From: Ctena decussata
Lineage: Eukaryota; Mollusca; Bivalvia; Lucinida; Lucinidae
Reading direction: 5' to 3'
Length of the DNA stretch: 64,000 bases
Assembly (NCBI GenBank): GCA_963989385.1
Contig: OZ022512.1
Span: 25,441,899 to 25,505,898, forward strand
Part shown: one piece after another, positions 13,801 to 21,530 of the stretch
How the letters are laid out: each line of letters begins with the position of its first letter
Position numbering within the stretch: the stretch's first letter is position 1
Translations under genes and position numbers: made by a program
The notes under the pieces: model-generated
Database searches by the model: none
The model's input: the letters and a program-made list of their open reading frames with translations, nothing else
What the model was told of the DNA's origin: nothing

Positions 13801-15903
13801 TTTTATGCACATCTTTTTGACTAGTTGACTGGGACTGCCTGGCAGAACTATTCTTGTTTTTCGTTTCATTTAATGAGTCTGTAATATCTTCTCCTACATC
13901 TTTGTTATCTTGTAAGTCTGCAGCCTCCATCTGGTCAATGCTTTCAGCCTCATTCTCAAGCTTTGAATCATTGTCAGTATCTGTATGGGTGACAACACTT
14001 TCAGACTGGAAGTTTTCAAGTAACGGCGGAAGATGGATACCAACTTTCTTCAAGTTCCGTTCCAATCTTGACTCAAAGGTATCTTTGCCAAGAAATCTTG
14101 AGTATGTTTCCTCTGAGAAGAAGCAGTTGATTCCATTCTTCCCTTTCACATTCCTGCAAGGTATAAGATAGTAATTCAGGGCATAGTAGTTCAAAACTAA
14201 CGACAATGTCAGTTAGCAAGATGTCAAATGTTCAAATGAACTACATGTATATGCAAACCCTCTGCCATTCGTTGCCTATAAAAATGCAAAAACAAACAAA
14301 CTAGAAAATGTGTTTATGAAACACCATGCCCCCAACGATAAGCATGCCTCTAAAGAAGGTTAATCCCATAATGTTTAAGGGGTTTTAATCGGTTCATCTA
14401 CATCTTAGTATGTAACTGTATGCCAAAAATAAGGAACCTAGCATTAGCAATTCTTCAGGTATTTTGTTCACACAGTTATTCCTTTAGCTTGTTGCTTGTT
14501 CCTATACAAAATACTATATCCGAAAAAGGAGAATAACTCAACCAAAAATTTATGAAAAAGGCTCAGAAGTTAATCAGGTCATCTGGGTAATGTCTTCCTG
14601 CAAAAAATCATGATCCTAGCATCAGGGGTTCTCGAGATATTTTGTTCACAAGGTTCCATAGGCTGACAATGCACTAAGTCGAAAAAGGGGCATAACTCGG
14701 TCAAAAATTCACAATTTTTTTTCAAAAGTGAATCAGGTCATCTACACCTTGGACAATGTCATCCTGCAAATAGTCATGATCCTAGCATCAGGGGTTCTTG
14801 TGATATTTTGTTCACAAGGTTCCATAGGCTAAGTCGAAAAAGGGACATAACTCTAGAAATACATCACCAGCGGAAAAAAGAAAAAACAGGGGTTCGCTTT
14901 TTTTCAATACTGATCATGTGTATAAAGTTTCAAGTTGCTAGCACTTACAGTTCTTGACTGTATGTAAAGGTCACAAGCTTCAATGCACTAAGTCGAAAAA
15001 GGGGCTTAACTTGATCAGAAATTCACAATTTTTTTTCAAAAGTTAATCAGGTCATCTACACCTTAGGCAATATCGTCCTGCAAAAAATCATGATCTTAGC
15101 TTCTGGGGTTCTCGAGATATTTTGTTCACAAGGTTCCACAGGCTTACAATCACTTAGTCGAAAAAGGGGCATAACTTGGTCAAATTCACAAACTTTTTTC
15201 AAAAGTTAATCAGGTCATCTACACCTTAGGCAATGTCATCCTGCAAAAAATCATGACCCTCGCATCAGGGGTTCTTGAGATATTTTGATCACACGGTTCC
15301 ACAGGCTAAGTCGAAAAAGGGGCATAACTCTCAGTCTCTGAAAATATGTGACCCGGGGAAAAAAGAAAAAATACTTTTTGGCTTATTTCCATACTGATCA
15401 AGTGAATATAATTTCAAGTCTCAAGTCTCTATCTCTTACGGTTCTTGACTTATAGGGTAGCGGGCAGTAGGACAGACAGACAGACAGGCCCAAACCAATA
15501 TGCCCCCACAACTTCTCCGAAGTTGGGGGCATAAAAATCCTCACAATTTTTCAGCAAAAAGTATTAGGATACTCAATTCTATGTATACTAGAAGACTTAA
15601 CGACTTGACTAACTACTTTGTTATGCTACATGCAATTTTTCTTTGAACAACTGGGCCCAGACCTCCAGTTGACAGGAATGACTAATGCTTACTTGTTGTA
15701 TGATAAGTCATGGATAATGTCACCAGAAAAATTTGGGTGTAACAATATGTAAAAATAAATATGCAGATACAGTAATTAATGACCTAGCTACCTGGGCCCA
15801 CTTGTTCAAAGCATACTTAGCTTAACAAAGTCATTAGTCAAAGATTTGTTAAGTCTTTGTTAGACCTCTATCCACCTCCATGTGTATCACCCACGGTTTA
15901 AAA

Positions 15904-15954
<51 letters not shown>

Positions 15955-18900
15955 TGTGTGTGGGGGGGGGGGGGGAGGAGGAGGAGGCTCAGACTGAAAT
16001 AGATGGCATTTGGAGCAGCCCTTCACTGAAAAAAAGGGATGTTGGCACTAAAAAGTACATGATACTGTTTCTTTGTTTCTGACAAATTTTGGAACAGCCA
16101 ACATACCCCAAAGGGTCTTTTTGGAGCAGCCCAGGGGTATGTATCCTGCTGATTTAAAATCAGATGCTCAAGACAACAATAGGATACTGCCATTTATTTC
16201 TTATTAATGTCTCGATGGGACCACATAGAATCAAGAGTCTGATTGTAAATACACTGGAAGCTAGTAATTAGTGTAGCATTTGCCAAGTCGTCCACCAAGT
16301 AAAGCAACCTTGCAGTCACCCATCCAGGTACTAATTGCGTTCTCCGTTGCTTAACTTCGTGAAAGAGCCACCCACTCTACCCGCCTGGTCATAAAAGCCG
16401 GCTTCTACAGCAAGCCTGTAGAAGTGTTTATATACCTAAACCCGTTATATTTCTTCCCCTCTTCTCTTGATTTCCTCCCACAGTCACCAAATGCTGCCAT
16501 AGCAGACCCGAGGGCGGAACCTGTGCAAGGCACCAGGGACACCTTTCCCTGTAAGCCTGGGTCCGGAGATGATGGTGATGTCTAGGGGTGCGCGATATTA
16601 CCGGTATACCGGTAAATCGCGATTCAAAATTCCAACGATACGAATCACGATACGTTTTGGCCATACCGGTACGCTCGGTAAATTTCGGGTGTTTCCTGAC
16701 ATTCTCGTGAAAATGTTTTATATGCTTTTAATTAACAGTTTCCTTTTCATTTTGTTAGTAGTTTGCCCCAAATATTCTTTTTTTTATAAAACGGATTTAG
16801 GTAGTAAAGTCAATTAAAGCCAATAGTCTTTAAAAACAGGTTTTGATTGTTTACTTTTGCCAGAGGCTCGCTTCCTCTTTTGTCTTTTTATCTCCGTAAT
16901 TATCACCCACAAAGAAGATGTAAACAAAAATTACCGTGATTGTAGATAACAGTGTCCAGTTTAATCCTTTTGTCAGTATCCAATTGATCCTATCACTCCA
17001 ACGGTATGATCATTTTGACACATATTCCCATTCATAACTTACGTAAATATTCGAACATCTTTTAGAACATTTTTTTTTGTGTGTGTATATCACATTTTCA
17101 CTTACGGGAAGTTTCATTATTTTGTTGACATACTAGACTGCAGATCCTGATCACACTGCTCCAATGCGCTGTCTGATCTGGATCTACAACATTTGCTCAG
17201 CAATTACTGTCCGATTATTTAGTGTATTTCCTTTTCATGTCACCGATAAAATAATTCACCTAGACTTCAGACACGTGTCAATTCCTTTGATGTTTGAGGA
17301 CAACTGGTGTTGAAAATCTGCATGCTTTTTTCATTCTCGCCTTGGGGCAAAACTGGGTCAGGGCAGAATAACAAATAAAGAAGTCATGCACCAGATGCAT
17401 GGTCACCAGGGTCACGTCAGTAAGTAAGTCAATTAGTTAAATAAAATGAGATCGCAGACCAGTAACAGTTGCATTTTAATAAAGTACATGAGCTGGTTAT
17501 AATTTGTTTTGGTGTTCAAATAAACAGGTAAAGAATGGGATGTTCATTTTTATTACAATCATTTAATAAAGACAGAAGCAAACAACACAGTAAAAGCATA
17601 TAACATGGAAGTACATACTTAAAAAGAAGTCACGATATATCGTGATACATATCCCGACACGGACCAGTGTATCGTGATATATCGCGATACGGTTTTCAGT
17701 GGCGATACCCATCCCTAGTGATGTCGTATCCTATCCCACTGCTGGCATCAAACGTAGCGTTTGCAGAGTTGTCCACCAAGTCAAGCAAACAGTCACCAAT
17801 CCAGATACTCAATGCGATTTCCATGGGAGATTTTACTTCAGAAGAAGTAACTTACTTTACTTTACTTAACATTCACACCCGAGTTTCTATTTGATTTGGA
17901 ACGTCTGACGTCGTGCATGCACAAATTCTAACCCTTGTTGTGATGTCTGCCTAGCGGATTTTGACAAGAATCCACATTGAAGTTGAAGTTGAAGAACTAC
18001 CTACCAGAGAAGTCATTTACCAGAGAGTTACTGCGGCCAGAAGGCTAAGAAACAAACCAAACTAGAAAGAGCAAACCACTTTACCCATGTCGCCATAAAA
18101 GCTGACTTCTACAGCTACAGCAAGGCTGTAGAAGTGTTTATATTATACCTAATTCTGTTACATTACTAATATTATTAATAGTGTTATAGGCCACAAGACA
18201 ATCCGCGAAAACATGTGATAAAGCCAATTTCAGATATGACTCGACTTTCTTTTAAAAAAATACATTGAATACAGCAATAAAATGTTTAGATGCTAAAATG
18301 AAATACACTTTATTTTACCAAGGAATTGTCGGATTTGCTTCCATCTTTGAGAATGTAACTTATTGCGAATTTTCCATCTGTGCAACGACTTTCTACTTTC
18401 GGTTTCCAAATGAGGCTGTTTAATTCATAAAATAAATTGATTTTTTTATTCAAGGTACTGCTCATTTTTTTAAAAAAAAATCTTCTAGCTTTATGTGATT
18501 ATTCAAATAATTACAAAATTGTGATTATAAAGCAAATATTTGGCATAGATAACTATTGACAGTAATTTTATATTTATGGATTACTTTCCAAAACTTGTAA
18601 AATGGCAGAGGTAAACAAATTACAAAGACTCCATTTTTAGTCGTTTGTCTCTTTTTGTATGATACCACCGACCTGAGCGTCATTATTTCATTTTATCGCT
18701 TGTTCTTACAGCTCGATCACCTTACATATCTTCCTGTCAAGGAGTATTTGTGAGGTGGCAAAATCTTAATAAAATTTTGGATTCGTCTTCTGCAGTGTTC
18801 GTACAAGTACAAGTTCTTAATTACGAATTTTCGGCCCTCTAGGAGCACACATAGTGGTACAGAATGACTTACATGACTTACATGACGTCGACACCATTCT

Positions 18901-19495
18901 AAGCCACAGAGACTTCTATCGGTGCATTTCTACGTTGTTTTTCCAGTCTGGCTTCATCTTCGGTCATGTAGCACGCAGCTTTGAATTTGAAGGGGTAGTC
19001 TTTCCAGTAGCTGTTAAGGCGACTCTTGAATGTGTTCAGGGAGGGTGCTCTAACAATATTTTCTGGTAATGAATTCCACTGATTGATGACTCGTTGTGAG
19101 AAGTAATTTGCTCTGACGTTGAGACGATTTCTTGATTTAAATAATTTCAAGGAGTGTCCTCTAGTTGATGAATATGGTGCCATTCTGAGCAACTTATCTT
19201 TTTCCACCTTATCTATATTATGTAGTATTTTGTATACTTGCACCAAATCCGCACGCTCTCTTCGATATTCTAATGTAGGTAAACCTAATTTTCTCAATCT
19301 TTCGTGATATGGAAGATGTTGAACACATTTCAGTAATCTTGTAGCACGCCTCTGAACATTGAGCAACCAAACAAATCAAGGAAAGAATTCCAAATGACAG
19401 AATGTGAGCAAAATAAAAAGATACAAATTAATAAAGCATATCTCCTAACAGATGATACAAGTATGGTCGATGTACCTGTTTTCGGGGTGCTCCAT
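175..19495 (-). CDS. ICE2: Little elongation complex subunit 2 (ICE2/NARG2), partial gene, eight coding exons in window
   Basis: ICE2 is a nuclear subunit of the little elongation complex, which works with ELL and ICE1 in RNA polymerase II transcription of snRNA genes (family knowledge). Exons in transcription order: 19495-19476 (proposed), 14153-13302, 10071-9900, 8723-8604, 7379-7245, 5172-5032, 3954-3795, 2386-175. Every junction is AG/GT and reading phase is kept across all eight. Blocks matching vertebrate ICE2 from memory appear in the right order: KNGINCFFSEETY near the N-terminus, EFNKFLKETSVRCAEDYNYI, RDPNAEELGMRYGINI, DWGKHWEIPV, and the acidic DDLETFGM motif in the last exon. About 1,270 residues are encoded before the window edge, already longer than human ICE2 (about 980) because two disordered regions are expanded. 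The C-terminal NARG2 domain is not in the window. Identity is firm; exon 1 is inferred. Confidence 0.9.
2387..2883. other. ICE2 intron, unique AT-rich sequence
   Basis: This is the 3' part of ICE2 intron 7 in transcript orientation. I see no gene or recognisable repeat before the MITE at 2884. Confidence 0.5.
2884..3121. repeat. Palindromic MITE family A
   Basis: A 238-bp near-palindromic element. It begins TGAGCAGCGACACAATAAAACC, ends in the inverse GGTTTTGTCATGTCGCAGCTCA, and carries inner inverted segments around CAGACTCAGATCAGCCTGG. No coding capacity. Confidence 0.85.
3345..3425. repeat. Short palindromic repeat family G
   Basis: An imperfect hairpin built on GAATTTGCTC and its inverse GAGCAAATTC, flanked by GATCTACTCTTAAA and AAGAGTTGACCCC. 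Related copies lie near 13100, 30130, 33490, 44830, 45930 and 63640. Confidence 0.7.
3435..3601 (-). mobile_element. Internally deleted terminal-hairpin element, subfamily F
   Basis: Both ends of subfamily F are joined with almost nothing between. The left side has the Cys-like GATAGCTCGCCTGACAG end with GCCTTGCCCATCAC. The right side has a GCCGATGCCGCC stretch and the hairpin AGCTCTTCCTGAACTTTGTT followed by CAGGCAAGCT. Full-size relatives are at 10576-12611 and 49734-51126. Confidence 0.7.
3674..3782. repeat. MITE family A, internally deleted, next to the ICE2 exon 7 donor
   Basis: Both terminal repeats are present (GAGCCACGACACAACAAAACC and its inverse) but the central ~130 bp is missing. 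Its edge is 12 bp from the donor of ICE2 exon 7 (GTAAGT at 3794-3789). Confidence 0.8.
3795..3954 (-). CDS. ICE2: ICE2 exon 7 (conserved WEIPV region)
   Basis: Acceptor TTTCCAG and donor GTAAGTA; 53 codons plus one base. It encodes PCSRDPNAEELGMRYGINIV and later DPDWGKHWEIPVTVREYDVFG in part, the best conserved block shared with human ICE2 (DPNAEKL, QWEIPV). The exon before ends in phase 0 and the next begins with two bases, so phases agree. Confidence 0.93.
4060..4182. repeat. Foldback hairpin element
   Basis: The arm TGTTCATGTATTATTGAATT continuing into TATTAAAC is inverted at 4151-4180. The centre GCGAGGCTCTGCCGAGC is itself palindromic. A non-palindromic tail rich in ACGT words follows to about 4397, as in the other foldbacks of this window. 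Confidence 0.75.
5032..5172 (-). CDS. ICE2: ICE2 exon 6
   Basis: 47 codons in phase 0 at both ends. Acceptor TTTTTCAAG is unusual in having AAG, but the phase and the match to the vertebrate segment around VFPSMP (here VLPGMIPNSPLP) support it. Donor GAG|GTATGT. The product is a conserved but uncharacterised part of the ICE2 N-terminal half. Confidence 0.85.
5240..6423 (-). mobile_element. Terminal-hairpin element with tandem core, subfamily D
   Basis: The right end, read on the minus strand, is a hairpin: TTATCCCCCGCCGAAGGCGG followed by AGGGATATAG, then a TCCGTCCGTC stretch. To its left are about six diverged tandem units of roughly 150-190 bp, each with AACTCATGCACTAC, TGAAACTTTATGTGCAT and GGTTACTTAGTTATGGCT. 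The left end is indistinct and may be truncated. The layout fits non-autonomous Helentron-like or pearl elements of bivalves (inference). Confidence 0.65.
7245..7379 (-). CDS. ICE2: ICE2 exon 5
   Basis: 45 codons, phase 0 at both ends, acceptor TTCTTTTCCAG, donor GTAAGG. It encodes EKLSHVLPRVNFYPRYYNL and MEKINLTLPNQQTGPVLQF, matching the vertebrate ICE2 segment around KYSEFYTLHEVTSL. A second open frame over the same DNA is a shadow: it does not fit the phase of the neighbouring exons. Confidence 0.88.
7652..8067. repeat. Foldback element with ATGTTGTGA arms
   Basis: Outer inverted repeats are CATGTATTGACTAC at 7652 and GTAGTCAATACATTG near 8056. Inner inverted arms are CCTATGTTGTGAGCCTCATT and AATGAGGGTTCACAACAT at 7868-7932. 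The inner part is related to the foldback at 44465-44677. Confidence 0.7.
8306..8450. repeat. Foldback hairpin
   Basis: The arm GTATCTATCATGTGTGTGAG, continuing through GATAGAAAAATCCGTCAC, pairs with GTGACCCTCATGATGGATTT through CATGAAAGATAC. The loop contains GGCATCACTTGACAAGCTGC. Two TGACGTCA words lie upstream at about 8125-8155. Confidence 0.7.
8604..8723 (-). CDS. ICE2: ICE2 exon 4 (EFNKFLK / DYNYI block)
   Basis: 40 codons, phase 0 at both ends, acceptor ACACAG, donor GTAGGT. It encodes ELERRVKEEQVEFNKFLKET and SVRCAEDYNYISPDCKRYVE, closely matching the human segment EVTEFLKFLQNSAKKCAQDY. This is one of the two segments that identify the gene. Confidence 0.93.
8781..8853. repeat. Short palindromic repeat family H
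   Basis: A hairpin of GCAGTGTAGACCCAGAACAG, CTGCTCCTTAGGAGCAG and its inverse CTGATCAGGGTCTGCACT. Diverged copies lie near 6492, 10228, 11146, 17145, 22640, 22830, 34443 and 46137. Confidence 0.7.
9108..9488. repeat. Foldback element with long hairpin and CCAAT-containing tail
   Basis: Arms of about 60 bp (AAAATTGTCATTTGGGGAGG and inverse) enclose GCGACGCGCCAGCAGAGCC. The tail to 9488 holds CAGCCAATGAGAAGCG and an inverted GACAGTTAATCGC/GCGACAGT-like pair, and ends with GTGCATTAGAAT, the inverse of ATTCTAATGCAC at the hairpin edge. Confidence 0.7.
9525..9850 (+). repeat. Interspersed repeat S, split by another repeat
   Basis: Segments CAGGGAAGGATAAGGCAGCA with GGAGAGGGATGGGCTCCACC and the end segment GGTGGGCCTCTAATCCCCCA match, in inverse orientation, the element at 21245-21530. 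They are separated here by a ~160-bp GAGAAGT-type repeat (9640-9805) that also occurs at 39110-39285. Confidence 0.6.
9900..10071 (-). CDS. ICE2: ICE2 exon 3
   Basis: 172 nt; it starts by completing an Arg codon and ends in phase 0 at donor GTAAGT; acceptor ATTCTTCAG. It encodes YDKLGQYIPCIVSMKPRSF, LLYKEQHRYLTLTHKYRMGF and EMKEVEEFK. The pattern of an aromatic/basic stretch followed by QRxYxxLxxKY matches human SQREQRSYVDLLVKYAKIP. Confidence 0.88.
10576..12611 (-). mobile_element. Terminal-hairpin element, subfamily F, full length
   Basis: Read on the minus strand it starts at the hairpin AGCTCGCCTGAACGAAAGTT then CAGGAAGAGCT, followed by a GACGCCGACGC-type trinucleotide stretch. Then come about five tandem units with CATGACCTTGACATCAAGGT and TTTGGACCAATATC. 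A poly(G) tract spans 10815-10876, and the end is AGCTCGCCTGACAG-like with TTGCCCATCACACAG. The copy at 49734-51126 has the same layout in the other orientation. Open frames in the tandem units are repeat shadows. Confidence 0.75.
10815..10876 (+). repeat. Poly(G) / GGGGT tract
   Basis: About 60 bases of nearly uninterrupted G with a few T, inside the subfamily F element. It could form G-quadruplexes. The exact length in an assembly is unreliable. Confidence 0.9.
12671..12768 (+). repeat. Small tandem duplication (~50 bp, two copies)
   Basis: The segment CATATGCACAACATACAGTG followed by AAATATTTATGTAAAAAA is present twice in direct orientation. Confidence 0.85.
13060..13262. repeat. MITE family G, long form
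   Basis: Flanking GTAGGTACACTTTCATGAGA and GTATACCCATACACC form diverged terminal inverted repeats around the GAATTTGCTC hairpin core. The copy at 45880-46105 has the same extent. Confidence 0.55.
13302..14153 (-). CDS. ICE2: ICE2 exon 2 (N-terminal motif plus disordered region)
   Basis: 852 nt. The acceptor is TACCTTGCAG and the donor GTTTGT (non-canonical beyond GT). It begins with NVKGKNGINCFFSEETYSRF, matching human SPKNGLKTFFSRENY, then ERNLKKVGIHLPPLLENFQ. About 220 residues follow that are dominated by Lys, Glu, Asp, Ser and Thr with no recognisable fold, before PHDRMR. The same interval in human ICE2 is only about 50-60 residues, so the disordered segment is expanded. Confidence 0.88.
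14301..15535 (-). mobile_element. Terminal-hairpin element, subfamily C
   Basis: On the minus strand it starts with the hairpin TTATGCCCCCAACTTCGGAG with TTGTGGGGGCATATTGG and then GTCTGTCTGTCTGTCC. Tandem units follow with GAGTTATGCCCCTTTTTCGA and AAAATATCTCGAGAACCCCT. It ends in GGGGGCATGGTGTTTCATAA followed by ACACATTTTCTAG. The same subfamily forms the outer and inner layers at 23306-29394. Confidence 0.8.
15905..15985 (+). repeat. (TG)n microsatellite followed by poly(G) and GGA repeats
   Basis: About 27 TG dinucleotides with one interruption, then a run of G and a few GGA units, in an ICE2 intron. Confidence 0.95.
16313..16425 (-). repeat. 5S rRNA-like segment (5S-derived SINE or pseudogene)
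   Basis: The minus strand reads CGAAGTTAAGCAACGGAGAA then CGCAATTAGTACCTGGATGG and GTGAC. These match the 5S rRNA A box, intermediate element and C box (AGTTAAGCAACG, GTACTTGGATGGGTGAC). The 5' side is partly 5S-like (CCGGCTTTTATGACC), whereas the 3' side becomes unrelated (TTGCTTTACTTGGTGGAC). The same fused tail occurs at 17745-17830, so this is probably a 5S-derived SINE rather than a functional gene. Confidence 0.7.
16583..17717. mobile_element. hAT-like DNA transposon remnant with 8-bp target duplication
   Basis: The left end TAGGGGTGCGCGATATTACC and the right end GGCGATACCCATCCCTA form inverted termini of the TAGGGRTG hAT type. The flanks are GTGATGTC at 16575-16582 and GTGATGTC at 17718-17725, an exact 8-bp duplication. 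The interior carries GATATATCGTGATAC/TATCGCGATACGG repeats and no transposase frame, so it is non-autonomous. Confidence 0.85.
17745..17830 (-). repeat. Second 5S rRNA-like SINE segment
   Basis: The minus strand holds GCATTGAGTATCTGGATTGG then TGACTGTTTGCTTGACTTGG and TGGACAACTC. It matches the 3' half of the segment at 16313-16425 together with its non-5S tail. The companion hairpin AAAGCTGACTTCTACAGC to TGTAGAAGTGTTTATAT recurs at 18095-18150, as it does next to copy 1. Confidence 0.6.
18180..18840. other. AT-rich intron sequence
   Basis: Between the 5S-like repeats and the LINE fragment I see only unique AT-rich sequence with homopolymer runs and no gene or clear repeat. Confidence 0.5.
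18899..19365 (-). pseudogene. Non-LTR retrotransposon reverse-transcriptase fragment, 5'-truncated
   Basis: An uninterrupted minus-strand frame of about 155 residues reads LNVQRRATRLLKCVQHLPYH, then LRKLGLPTLEYRRERADLVQ and VYKILHN, and later NQWNSLPENIVRAPSLNTFK. This is the C-terminal part of Jockey/CR1-type ORF2 reverse transcriptases downstream of the catalytic palm. The frame ends in a natural stop at 18899. Upstream, homology stops abruptly at about 19365, the usual 5' truncation of LINEs. No catalytic YxDD motif is present, so the fragment is inactive. Confidence 0.85.
19476..19495 (-). CDS. ICE2: ICE2 exon 1, proposed start (20 coding nt)
   Basis: The minus strand reads ATGGAGCACCCCGAAAACAG followed by GTACAT. 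It encodes MEHPEN plus two bases, which join exon 2 in the required phase to give MEHPENRNVKGKNGINCFF. The residue distance from the start to the KNG-x-x-x-FF motif is shorter than in the human protein. The evidence is phase, an ATG, a donor and promoter-like sequence just upstream; no transcript evidence is available. Confidence 0.5.
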
Positions 19496-19559
19496 AATTT
19501 GGGGCATTCTAATAGATTATACCTCTCCTTTATCCGAGGAGGTCTACAGACGATCACTT

Positions 19560-19690
19560 TTGCAAATAGAAAGTTGAATCAACATGTTTTATCATACACT
19601 AATTGCCGCGCGAGAGCACGTTAGTTTTGACGTCATCCATGACGTCTTCATTGATGACCGTGGAAGCGGCCATATTAGAAACACTGCAAA
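19560..19690. promoter_or_regulatory. Candidate bidirectional promoter with two CRE-like sites
   Basis: It contains TGACGTCA at 19628-19635 (perfect CREB/ATF palindrome), TGACGTCT at 19640-19647 and GCGGCCATATT at 19666-19676 (YY1-like core). CpGs are locally enriched (GCCGCGCGAGAGCACG at 19603-19618). It lies between the proposed ICE2 start on the minus strand and the proposed 5' exon of the UBX gene on the plus strand. Confidence 0.45.
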
Positions 19691-19956
19691 GGTTATGGAA
19701 AGTACAGACGAACATGACAAGGGGATTAATTCAATTATGAACTTTTTTCTGATAATTCAACGACGGTGTTTACATGCCAAAGAACTGCAGGTCTCCCGAA
19801 GGCAGTTGCTATCAGCAGAATCTGCAGCTTATGTATTTTGAAGGCGAGTTCTTTAACGAACCCCGAAAACAGGGGCAGTTTCGGAAGGCAGATTCAGTTG
19901 AGCATCTGTTTCGATTTTATCAACTTTGTAAATATGGAGACATGCAGGCATGAAAT
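19690..19956 (+). other. Candidate 5' UTR exon of the UBA-UBX-LRR gene
   Basis: The stretch ends at a strong donor (GAAAT|GTAAGTTA, donor at 19957). Short upstream frames in it stop before or shortly after joining the acceptor at 22463, so translation would begin at ATG 22467. The exon start is unknown; the assignment rests only on the donor and the promoter-like sequence upstream. Confidence 0.3.
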
Positions 19957-20449
19957 GTAAGTTACATATTACTTAACACATATTTTTATATACACAGACT
20001 ATCAGTTTGTGATCTTTGTTTATCACACAGTTTATATGTTGCAAATAAACGTTAATACCCCGAAAACTGGTGCAACCATCATACCATATACATGATACAA
20101 TTAGGATAAACATATACTAGCCCTATAGTAGCCCTAAAGTAGTCTCAGTGATATGATATATTAACTACATTAACAATTCCGCAAGATGAAGATCATTCAC
20201 TGCCTAGACAAGTCAGTGCAGTGGTACCATCATAGAGACCCATATCAGGTAGACTGGTGCATGCCCCATTTATGTAGTGCCCACCAAACACAAAGAAATG
20301 AAGCAATCCAGGGCATACTGCATGTACCCCCTAGAGTCACCCCACCCAATGTGTCGAGTGCACACCATCTCAAAATAGTAGCCCACAGCCACCGATAGAC
20401 TGACACCAAGTTGTTCACAGTTTCTGTTTACAACTTGGCGCCAAACCAC

Positions 20450-20928
20450 TAGGGGTGTAACAATACATCGGACTATCGATATATCGCAATAGTAACATTG
20501 GCAATAGTCACTATCGATAGGGAAAGCTGCAATGTCAGTACTATCGGCAATAGTGTTTCCAATATCGCAATAGTTTCAATAGTTTCTAGACATGCATCTA
20601 TTTCTTGAAAGAAGTCTTTTTTTAGCTAAAAGAATGATAGAAATGCATGTGCATTTCAAAGAATGAAAAATAATGTTTTCTTGTATTTTGTAGTCAAGGT
20701 GTGCACGTTGTGAACAACAGTCATTAAACAATGCTTTTCAGCCGTAAATTTGTGAACAAACCAGATTTTTATACAGAAAAGCTAAGTTTCTGGATAAAAG
20801 AATCTGTCCCCAATAGTTATCGCAATGCATTGCAATAGCAACCTGCAATAGTAATAGTATCGCAATGGTACTTCTTGCAATGTCAGTACTATCGCAATAG
20901 ACATTTATAGACTATCGTTACATCCCTA
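20450..20928. mobile_element. hAT MITE with perfect 8-bp target duplication
   Basis: The left end TAGGGGTGTAACAATACATC and the right end ACTATCGTTACATCCCTA are inverted. The flanks CAAACCAC at 20442-20449 and 20929-20936 are identical. The interior is full of TATCGCAATAG words and has no coding capacity. Confidence 0.92.
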
Positions 20929-21244
20929 CAAACCACCTAGCACCCTGCTAGCCTTCATAATTCCACATGTACCCACCACAGTCCCATCCGAAGATGAGGC
21001 TGCCATGCATACCACTTCTATATTGGCACCCATCAGAACCACCAGGTTAGAAGTAATTCCACTGTAATTTCCACAACAATGATTTTCCCATGTACATCAG
21101 TGTATTTTCATGTTTACTGGAAAGTATACTTTGGTACTTCTGTTTTTAACGCATTACAAATGTTTGGTGTGGGTAGAAAGCCAAATTAATAATGCATGAA
21201 ATATCCCATATTTGTTTCATTTCAGTTTTTCAACATGTGGTAAA

Positions 21245-21530
21245 GTTAAAGTTTTCCCATAGCCTAGTAGCCATAGGGGCAGTAGGGGTTAGAGGCCCAC
21301 TGTGTCTTGGACACAGCAAATGAAAGGCAGAGCCCATCCCTCTCCTTTCGCTGCCATATCCTTTCCTGATTCAAAGCAGGTACCAATTTACTGCTGGGTT
21401 GACAGAGTTTTCCAGTAGTTGCATGGCGAAAACAGGGTGTGATCTCACGACCGTGCGGTGACTTTCTGCACCATAATTGAGTGTCTCTAACCACTTGAGC
21501 ACAGCACCTCTCTATAACATATGACTTTAA
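21245..21530 (-). repeat. Interspersed repeat S, possibly tRNA-derived
   Basis: The minus strand begins GAGGTGCTGTGCTCAAGTGG then TTAGAGAC, similar to a tRNA box A, with GGTCGTGAGATCAC as a weak box B candidate. The rest (CAGGAAAGGATATGGCAGCG, GGAGAGGGATGGGCTCTGCC) recurs in inverse orientation at 9525-9850. The tRNA origin is inference; the repeat relationship is seen directly. Confidence 0.55.

Noticed and set aside
16428..16664. Minus-strand frame considered as ICE2 first exon
   Set aside because: It crosses the hAT element boundary and the 5S-like repeat and has no suitable phase-2 donor.
20186..20398. 70-codon plus-strand frame upstream of the second hAT element
   Set aside because: No similarity was recognised and it contains no splice link to coding exon 1; it may be part of an unidentified repeat.
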